Below, in pieces: positions 58,570 to 64,000 of a DNA stretch of 64,000 nt; within the stretch, counting starts at the first letter, position 1; every line of letters begins with the position of its first letter. The notes beneath the pieces were generated by a model. That model searched no databases and had not been told where the DNA came from. It saw only the letters and a program-made list of their open reading frames with translations. The position numbers and the translations under genes were made by a program. This DNA comes from Streptomyces klenkii (GTDB lineage: Bacteria > Actinomycetota > Actinomycetes > Streptomycetales > Streptomycetaceae), in NCBI RefSeq assembly GCF_003626645.1, contig NZ_RBAM01000012.1, positions 124,001 through 188,000 of the forward strand, in the 5' to 3' direction.

Positions 58570-59433
58570 ATGCCCGAGTTGCCGGAGGTCGAGGCGCTCG
58601 CCGGGTTCCTCACCGGGCGTCTCGTCGGCCGTACGGTCGAGCGCGTGCTGCCCGTGGCCGTGAGCGTCCTCAAGACCTACGATCCGCCGCTTGCGGCCCT
58701 GGAGGGCCGGGAGGTGACCTCCGTGCGCCGGTACGGCAAGTTCCTCGGCCTCGCCACCGGCGGCGGACCGCACCTCGTCGTGCACCTGGCCCGCGCGGGC
58801 TGGCTGCGCTGGCAGGACAGCCTGCCCGAGGCGCCGCCCCGCCCCGGCAAGGGGCCCCTCGCGCTGCGGGTGCGGCTCGCCGGGGGCGGCGGCTTCGACC
58901 TCACGGAGGCAGGGACCCGGAAGCGGCTGGCCGCCTACTGCGTACGCGACGTCGCAGACGTGCCCGGCGTCGCCCGGCTCGGCCCCGACCCGCTCTCCCC
59001 GGACTTCACCCCGGACGCCTTCGCCGCGCTGCTGCGCGACGAGCGGCGGCAGCTCAAGGGCGTCCTGCGCGACCAGAGCGTGATCGCGGGCATCGGCAAC
59101 GCGTACTCGGACGAGATCCTGCACGCGGCCCGCATGTCGCCCTTCAAGCTCGCCGCGAGCCTGACGGAGGACGAGACCGCCGCCCTGTACGGGGCGTTGC
59201 GCACCGTGCTGCACGAGGCCGTGGAGCGGGCGCGCGGCCACGCCGCGGCCGAGCTGAAGGCGGAGAAGAAGAGCGGCCTGCGGGTGCACGGCCGCACCGG
59301 GCAGCCGTGCCCCGTGTGCGGCGACACCGTCCGCGAGGTGTCCTTCAGCGACTCCTCGCTCCAGTACTGCCCCACCTGCCAGACGGGCGGCAAGCCCCTC
59401 GCCGACCGGCGGCTGTCCCGCCTGCTGAAGTAG
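58570..59433 (+). CDS. Fpg/Nei-family DNA glycosylase
   Basis: 287 residues. PELPEVE after Met1 carries the catalytic Pro and Glu; after a beta-sandwich come KGVLRDQSVIAGIGNAYSDE (helix-2-turn-helix) and the zinc finger with CPVCG and CPTCQ. It removes oxidised bases and nicks the abasic site. ATG 58570, the only start that leaves Pro2 exposed. GGAG 5 nt upstream. A convergent hairpin follows. Confidence 0.95.
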   Translation: MPELPEVEALAGFLTGRLVGRTVERVLPVAVSVLKTYDPPLAALEGREVTSVRRYGKFLGLATGGGPHLVVHLARAGWLRWQDSLPEAPPRPGKGPLALRVRLAGGGGFDLTEAGTRKRLAAYCVRDVADVPGVARLGPDPLSPDFTPDAFAALLRDERRQLKGVLRDQSVIAGIGNAYSDEILHAARMSPFKLAASLTEDETAALYGALRTVLHEAVERARGHAAAELKAEKKSGLRVHGRTGQPCPVCGDTVREVSFSDSSLQYCPTCQTGGKPLADRRLSRLLK

Positions 59434-59444
59434 CCTCCGCCGGG

Positions 59445-59462
59445 CGGCCGGGACGCCGGCCG
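59445..59462. terminator. Hairpin between fpg-like gene and amino-acid permease
   Basis: CGGCCGG and CCGGCCG form a 7-bp perfect stem with a 4-nt loop in the 30-bp gap between convergent stops. Confidence 0.55.
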
Positions 59463-59463
59463 G

Positions 59464-60906
59464 CTAGTCCTGCGGAATGCCCCTCGCGTCCGCGTGCCTG
59501 AGCTCCGAGTGCTTGTACGAGTAGGCGAAGTACACCACCAGGCCCACCACGAACCACACCGCGAACCGCACCCACGTCTGCCACGCGAGATACGTGATCA
59601 GCCAGATCGACGCGGCGACCCCGACCCCGGGCACCACCGGCACCCACGGGCAGCGGAACGACCGCGGCAGCTCGGGCCGCCGGTAGCGCAGCACGATCAC
59701 CGCCGTGCACACGACCGCGAACGCCAGCAGGATGCCGATGTTGGTCAGCTCGGCGGCCTCCCCGATGGGGACGAGGCCCGCGATGGCCGCCGACGCCACC
59801 CCCACGATCCAGGTCACGCGCGTCGGCACGTGCCGCGTCGGGTGCGTCTTGGCGAACCACTTCGGCAGCAGGCCGTCGCGGCTCATCGCGAACCAGACCC
59901 GGGTCACGCCCAGCATGAAGGTGAACATGACGGTGAGGATGCCGATGATCGCGCCGACCGCGATGACGTCCGCGATCCCGCTGAGCCCGACCGACTTGAA
60001 GGCGGTGGAGAAGCCGCTGGCCTTGTCGATGTCCTTGTAGTTCTGCATGCCGGTGAGCACGAGGCAGGCCAGCACGTACAGGACCATCGAGATCGCGAGC
60101 GAGTACATGATCGCCCGGGGCATGTGGCGCTGCGCGTCCTTGGACTCCTCCGCGGCCGTGGACATCGCGTCGTAGCCGAAGACGGCGAAGAAGACCGTGG
60201 CCGCTCCGGTGAACGCGCCGCTGACGCCGAAGGGGAAGAAGGGGGTGTAGTTGCCGGAGTTGATGTGGAAGAAGCCGACGCCGATCACCAGCAGCACCAC
60301 GATGACCTTGAGGACCACGACCACGGTCTCGAAGCGGGCCGCGCTCTTGATGCCCATGGTGAGCAGCCAGGCGATCAGCAGGCACAGCAGCGCCGCGAAC
60401 AGGTCCACGCGGTGCCCCGAGCCGGTGCCCGGCGCGCCGAGCATCCACGCCGGCAGGTGGGCGTTCGTCTCCCCGAGCAGGAAGTTGATGTAGCCGGAGA
60501 TGCCGATGGCCACGACCGAGACGATCGCCGTGTACTCCAGCAGCAGGTCCCAGCCGATGAACCAGCCGCCGATCTCGCCGAGGACGGCGTAGCCGTAGGT
60601 GTAGGCGGACCCGGCCCGCGGGATCAGGCCGGCGAACTCCGCGTACGAGAACGCCGCCGCCGCGCTCGCGATGCCCGCGATGAGGAAGGAGACGAGCACG
60701 GCCGGCCCGGCGACGCCGTTGGCGATGGTGCCGGCGAGGCTGAAGATGCCCGCGCCGATGATGCCTCCGACGCCGATCGCCGTGAGCTGCACCAGGCCCA
60801 GGGACCGGGACAGGTGCTCGCCGTGCGCCTCGGCCTCCTCCGCCTCCTCGATCGTCTCGATCGGTTTGCGGCGCAGAATGCCCTGTCCCGCTCGGAGCCC
60901 GGCCAT
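59464..60906 (-). CDS. Amino-acid permease, APC superfamily (cationic amino-acid type)
   Basis: 480 residues, about 12 helices. QLTAIGVGGIIGAGIFSLAG is the signature first helix; SYAEFAGLIPRAGSAYTYGY, DAMSTAAEESKDAQRHMPRA and FMLGVTRVWFAMSRDGLLP are CAT-family. The C-terminal two helices carry the ECF-like charged end. Likely imports arginine or lysine, or exchanges them. ATG 60906; 99 bp downstream of GH92, a hairpin separates the two. Confidence 0.92.
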   Translation of the reverse strand: MAGLRAGQGILRRKPIETIEEAEEAEAHGEHLSRSLGLVQLTAIGVGGIIGAGIFSLAGTIANGVAGPAVLVSFLIAGIASAAAAFSYAEFAGLIPRAGSAYTYGYAVLGEIGGWFIGWDLLLEYTAIVSVVAIGISGYINFLLGETNAHLPAWMLGAPGTGSGHRVDLFAALLCLLIAWLLTMGIKSAARFETVVVVLKVIVVLLVIGVGFFHINSGNYTPFFPFGVSGAFTGAATVFFAVFGYDAMSTAAEESKDAQRHMPRAIMYSLAISMVLYVLACLVLTGMQNYKDIDKASGFSTAFKSVGLSGIADVIAVGAIIGILTVMFTFMLGVTRVWFAMSRDGLLPKWFAKTHPTRHVPTRVTWIVGVASAAIAGLVPIGEAAELTNIGILLAFAVVCTAVIVLRYRRPELPRSFRCPWVPVVPGVGVAASIWLITYLAWQTWVRFAVWFVVGLVVYFAYSYKHSELRHADARGIPQD

Positions 60907-60962
60907 GTCATGTCCTCTCGTCGGCGCTGACGGCGGATCATCGCGGTCATCATGGACCGCAA

Positions 60963-60988
60963 GGGGCGGCGACGGAAGGCGCCGCCCC
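60963..60988 (-). terminator. Hairpin downstream of GH92
   Basis: GGGGCGGCG and CGCCGCCCC form a 9-bp perfect stem with an 8-nt loop, 17 bp past the GH92 stop and upstream of the amino-acid permease. Confidence 0.6.
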
Positions 60989-61005
60989 GCGCCGGCGGGC
61001 AGGGT

Positions 61006-63333
61006 TCAGCCGATGGCGGGTGCCACGGCGGCGTCCCCGGTGCCCCACTCCGAGGGGGTGTCGCCGACCGTGAAGTCGAGCCGGCCGCCGTCGGTGATCT
61101 GCCGTGAGGTCAGGTACGTCCGCCCGTAGCGCTCACCGTCGAGCCGCACCGACTGCACATAGCGCTCGCGGTCGGAGGTCCCGCGGGCGGTCACGGTGAA
61201 GCGGCTGCCGCCGAGGTCCACGTCCACCCGGTCGAACACCGGTGTGCTGAGCCCCCACACGTCCGCACCGGGCTGGACGGGGAACACGCCGATGGCGGAG
61301 AGCACCATCCACGCCGACATCGTGCCCAGGTCGTCGTTTCCGGTCATCCCGGTGGGCGCGTCGGTGAAGAGGGTGAGCGCGGCGTGCACGACGTCCGTCG
61401 TCTTCCAGGGCTGCCCGGTCGACAGGTACGTGTACGGGGCGATCAGGTCAGGCTCGTTCTGCGGGTTGTACTTGTCGGCGTTGTAGTAGTCGTACGGGCC
61501 GTGGACCCACACCTCGCGGGCCGTGCGCGCGGGGTCGCGCAGCAGCCGGTCGTAGGCGAAGAAGGAGTCGAGCCGGCTGTTCGCCCGTTCCTTGCCGCCG
61601 ATCAGCTCGACCATCCCCGGCAGGTCCTGCGGCACGAGCCACTGGTACTGCCACGCGGTGCCCTCGTGGAAGCAGGTGCTCTTCGCCGGGTCGGCCGGGC
61701 CCGTGAACGCGCCGTCGGCGCCGCGTGCGCGGAAGAAGCCCGTCGACGGGTCGTAGACGTTGCGGTAGTTGCGGGAGCGCTCGGCGTAGCGCTCGGCGTC
61801 CGCGCGGTGGCCCAGGGAGCGGGCCATCTTCGCGAGCATGCCGTCGGCCAGGGCGTACTCCAGCGTCGCCGAGCCGCCCTGGTGCAGGTCGGAGTCGCCC
61901 GGCTTGTCCTTGGGCCGGGAGGGCGTGCAGGGCACGTAACCGTCCTTGATGTACCGGTCGTTGCCGTCGCGGCCCACGTACGGGGAGTCCTTGGGCGGCA
62001 CGCCGTCGGCGTTGCGCTTCAGCGCGCGGTACGCCTCCTCCTCGTGGCCCTTCAGCAGCCCGTGCTGGTAGGCGTTGGTGAGGAAGGGGGTCACCGGGTC
62101 GCCGGTCATGATGTTCGTCTCGACCGTGCCGTAGCCCCACTTGGGCAGCCAGCCGCCGTCCGCCTCCACCCGCAGCACCGACAGGGCCATGTCCCGCGAC
62201 TCCTGCGGCGCGAGCAGCGCGAGCAGCTGCGCCTGGGTGCGGTAGGTGTCCCACAGGGACCAGTTCTGGTAGTAGGTGAAGTCGCGGGCGCGGTGGACGC
62301 GCTGGTCCCAGCCGGTGTAGCGGCCGTCGGCGTCGCTGCCGATGCTGGGCGCCAGGAACGCGCGGTACAGCGAGGAGTAGAAGGTGCGGCGCAGCGTTTC
62401 GGGGCCGCCCTGGACGCGTACGTCGTCCAGGCGTCGCTCCCAGGCGTCGCGCGCGGCGCGGGCCGTGCGGTCGAAGCCGTCGTCCTCCGCGCGCAGGTTG
62501 CCGGCGGCGCCGTCCGCGTCGACGTAGCTGATGGCCGTGGTGGCCTCCACCGTGCGGTCGCGGGTGGTGTCGAAGCGCACCCAGGCGCCGTTGCGGCCGG
62601 TCGAGACGGACTTCCGGGTGCCCTGGGAGACCTGGTCGCCGTTCCAGGTGCCGAAGGCGGTGAAGGGCCGGTCGAAGCGCGTGATCGTGTAGACCGTGTA
62701 CGGGCGGGTGTCCTGGCAGAAGCCGCGGCCGGTGATGGCGGAGCGGACGGTCCGGGAGTCGAGGACCTCGGCGGTCGTGGAGACGGTCCGGTGCAGCGAC
62801 TGCCCGGTGTTGAGCAGGACGTTGGCCTTGTCGGTGGCGGGGAAGGTGTAGCGCTGGTGGCCGGTGCGGCGGCCCGCGGTGAGCTCGGCGGTGATCCCGC
62901 CGTAGGAGGAGAGGCCGACCCGGTAGTAGCCCGGGCGGGCGGTCTCGTCGCGGTGGCTGAACTCCGCGGCGTAGCGGGCGTTGTCGGTCTGCTTCACGTC
63001 ACCCGTGGTGGGCAGCACGGGCAGGTCGCCGCCGATGCGGCAGCCGACGCCGGAGAGGTGCACGGTGCTGAAGCCGCGGATGTGGTTCTGCTTGTAGTCG
63101 TAGCCCGTGCTGTGGCCGGTGTCGGGAGAGAGCTGCACCATGCCGAACGGCACGGCCGCGCCGGGGAAGGTGTTCCCCTCGTTCTGGGTGCCGATGAAGG
63201 GGTTCACCAGGCCGGTGAGCCCGCCGGCCGCGGTGGCCGGCTCCGGGGCGGTGAGCGAGATCCCGCCCAGTACCGCCGCGAGTGCGAGTGCGGCCGCGCA
63301 GGTGCGCGAGCGCAGGTGTCCGGTCCATCTCAT
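61006..63333 (-). CDS. Secreted exo-alpha-mannosidase, GH92
   Basis: 775 residues. Sec signal with cleavage near ATAAG (about residue 36). N-terminal domain: LVNPFIGTQNEGNTFPGAAV and PFGMVQLSPDTG, the GH92 signature. The (alpha/alpha)6 part has SLWDTYRTQAQLLALLAP, GDPVTPFLTNAYQHGL and GNDDLGTMSAWMVLSAIG with catalytic-region Asp667/Asp668. GH92 enzymes remove terminal alpha-1,2, 1,3 or 1,6-mannose with Ca2+. ATG 63333 after GAGGGG. It could process glycans outside before the import system encoded near 5-8 kb. Confidence 0.94.
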   Translation of the reverse strand: MRWTGHLRSRTCAAALALAAVLGGISLTAPEPATAAGGLTGLVNPFIGTQNEGNTFPGAAVPFGMVQLSPDTGHSTGYDYKQNHIRGFSTVHLSGVGCRIGGDLPVLPTTGDVKQTDNARYAAEFSHRDETARPGYYRVGLSSYGGITAELTAGRRTGHQRYTFPATDKANVLLNTGQSLHRTVSTTAEVLDSRTVRSAITGRGFCQDTRPYTVYTITRFDRPFTAFGTWNGDQVSQGTRKSVSTGRNGAWVRFDTTRDRTVEATTAISYVDADGAAGNLRAEDDGFDRTARAARDAWERRLDDVRVQGGPETLRRTFYSSLYRAFLAPSIGSDADGRYTGWDQRVHRARDFTYYQNWSLWDTYRTQAQLLALLAPQESRDMALSVLRVEADGGWLPKWGYGTVETNIMTGDPVTPFLTNAYQHGLLKGHEEEAYRALKRNADGVPPKDSPYVGRDGNDRYIKDGYVPCTPSRPKDKPGDSDLHQGGSATLEYALADGMLAKMARSLGHRADAERYAERSRNYRNVYDPSTGFFRARGADGAFTGPADPAKSTCFHEGTAWQYQWLVPQDLPGMVELIGGKERANSRLDSFFAYDRLLRDPARTAREVWVHGPYDYYNADKYNPQNEPDLIAPYTYLSTGQPWKTTDVVHAALTLFTDAPTGMTGNDDLGTMSAWMVLSAIGVFPVQPGADVWGLSTPVFDRVDVDLGGSRFTVTARGTSDRERYVQSVRLDGERYGRTYLTSRQITDGGRLDFTVGDTPSEWGTGDAAVAPAIG

Positions 63334-63646
63334 CGTCCACGCCCCTCGGGTGACGCCACGTAGGATGCCGACATCGTTGTCAGCGCCGAGGGTAGCGAGT
63401 GGTTGACGTGCTGTCATGATGCCCCGCGCGGCAGACGTGGCGACAGCGGTCACTGACGGCTCACTCCGGGCGGAGCGAGCCCCTCCGGGTCACGCACCCC
63501 CGCACCAGGTCCGCACGAGCCCGCCGAAAACTTCTTGACGCCTCAGGTGTTACGTATAACGATCATCGCGTGATCTCACCCACGAGCACGTCATCACCGG
63601 ACAGGGCCCCGCGGCCGGAGGACTCGGCGGACGGGGAGGTCTCCCC
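63334..63646. other. Intergenic region between GH92 and MFS genes
   Basis: 313 bp between divergent genes. It holds a possible promoter for the MFS gene (TTGACG at 63535-63540, TATAAC at 63555-63560, 14-bp spacing), a GTTA/TAAC dyad at 63549-63560 and a 26-codon reading frame from GTG 63570 that ends in the MFS start codon. Nothing recognisable was seen in 63334-63530. Confidence 0.5.
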
Positions 63647-63650
63647 GTGA
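63570..63650 (+). CDS. Possible 26-residue leader peptide
   Basis: GTG 63570 opens a 26-residue frame rich in Ser, Pro and Asp (VISPTSTSSPDRAPRPED then the stop at 63650), and its TGA overlaps the MFS GTG (GTGA). TATAAC ends 9 nt before the GTG, so transcription could start near it and the message could be leaderless. No ribosome-binding site is seen. Support is only positional. Confidence 0.3.
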   Translation: MISPTSTSSPDRAPRPEDSADGEVSP

Positions 63651-64000
63651 GCTATGCGGACCTGCTGCGCGGCCCCCACGTGATGAGGCTGCTCCTGGGC
63701 ACGCTCGTCGGGCGGCTGCCGAGCGCGATGGCCGCCGTCGCCGTCCCGCTGGCCCTGCGTCAGGCGGGCGCGTCGTACGGCTTCGTGGGCCTGGCCGTCG
63801 GGGCGTTCGCGGTCGCCTCCGCCGTGGGCGGGCCGCTGCTGGGCCGGATCGTGGACCGGGTGGGGCAGCCGCGGGTCCTGCTGCCGACGGCCCTCGTCGC
63901 GGCCGTGGGGTTCGCCGTGGTCGCTGTCGCGCCCGGCAGCACCGCGGCCGTCCTGGGCGGGGTCGTGCTCGCCGGTGCGGCGACTCCCCCTCTGGAGCCG
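63647..64000 (+). CDS. MFS transporter, N-terminal part (runs off window)
   Basis: 118 codons visible, open to the window edge. Three to four helices: MRLLLGTLVGRLPSAMAAVA, GFVGLAVGAFAVASAVGGPLLG, then the MFS motif A-type loop GRIVDRVGQPRVLLPTALVA. GTG 63647 with GGGGAGG about 9 nt upstream. This is a drug/metabolite exporter type of MFS; no specificity can be read. Confidence 0.88.
   Translation, partial: MSYADLLRGPHVMRLLLGTLVGRLPSAMAAVAVPLALRQAGASYGFVGLAVGAFAVASAVGGPLLGRIVDRVGQPRVLLPTALVAAVGFAVVAVAPGSTAAVLGGVVLAGAATPPLEP

Noticed and set aside
1..64000. tRNA, rRNA, insertion sequence, integrase or attachment-site signs
   Set aside because: No cloverleaf-like sequence, transposase or recombinase motif, or flanking direct repeat of mobile-element size was seen on either strand; a covariance-model scan would be needed to be certain for small RNAs.

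Overview
The window reads as chromosomal DNA of a Streptomyces-type actinomycete. Base composition is very GC-rich, third codon positions are almost all G/C, GTG starts and 4-nt ATGA/GTGA start/stop overlaps are common, and several systems are typical of the genus: ergothioneine synthesis, DUF1697, a PAS-LuxR regulator, CsoR-type copper boxes, and a sugar ABC importer without its own ATPase. About 50 protein genes are supported. The first (peptide permease) and last (MFS transporter) run off the window. I saw no tRNA, rRNA, CRISPR array, insertion sequence or phage gene.

Left part (1-21.1 kb). A peptide/nickel-type ABC importer (minus strand) is followed by a small membrane protein and a LacI regulator. 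Divergent from the LacI gene is a six-gene operon that looks dedicated to N-glycans: lipoprotein sugar-binding protein, two permeases, a GH5-like enzyme, a secreted GH85 endo-beta-N-acetylglucosaminidase and a GH38 alpha-mannosidase. A near-perfect 18-bp palindrome in the divergent promoter is the likely LacI operator. A secreted GH92 alpha-mannosidase near 61-63 kb could feed the same substrate. After this come a YncE-like propeller protein with a divergent LysR regulator, a DUF1697 protein, and an unusual membrane-anchored S15-type hydrolase fused to an ABC ATPase, with its ABC-2 permease.

Middle part (21.1-34.1 kb). This is a compact steroid ring C/D degradation cluster with the same gene order as the mycobacterial KstR2 regulon: two SDRs, EchA20, IpdA, IpdB, IpdC, a FadA6-type thiolase, KstR2 and IpdF, then an enoyl-CoA hydratase and two acyl-CoA dehydrogenases. 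Two matching operator-like palindromes sit in the two divergent promoters. A third lies just before a FUSC-family membrane protein, which suggests that an exporter belongs to the same regulon. HIP-CoA ligase (FadD3) and the ring A/B genes are not in the window.

Right part (34.1-64 kb). In order: a MarR regulator; a copper P-type ATPase preceded by CsoR-like boxes; a two-component system with a lipoprotein; a PaaX-like regulator divergent from an AidB-like acyl-CoA dehydrogenase plus crotonase; a proline-rich exported protein; a DUF4239 protein; a cytochrome P450 resembling the CYP124/125/142 sterol hydroxylases; the ergothioneine operon egtABCD; a universal stress protein; dodecin; a type II NADH dehydrogenase; a PAS-LuxR regulator; a FhuF-like protein; a class II UvrA; an FAD monooxygenase; an Fpg/Nei glycosylase; an amino-acid permease; GH92; and the MFS transporter. 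Several convergent pairs share strong hairpins. The clearest is a 20-bp perfect stem spanning the end of dodecin and the end of the NADH dehydrogenase gene.
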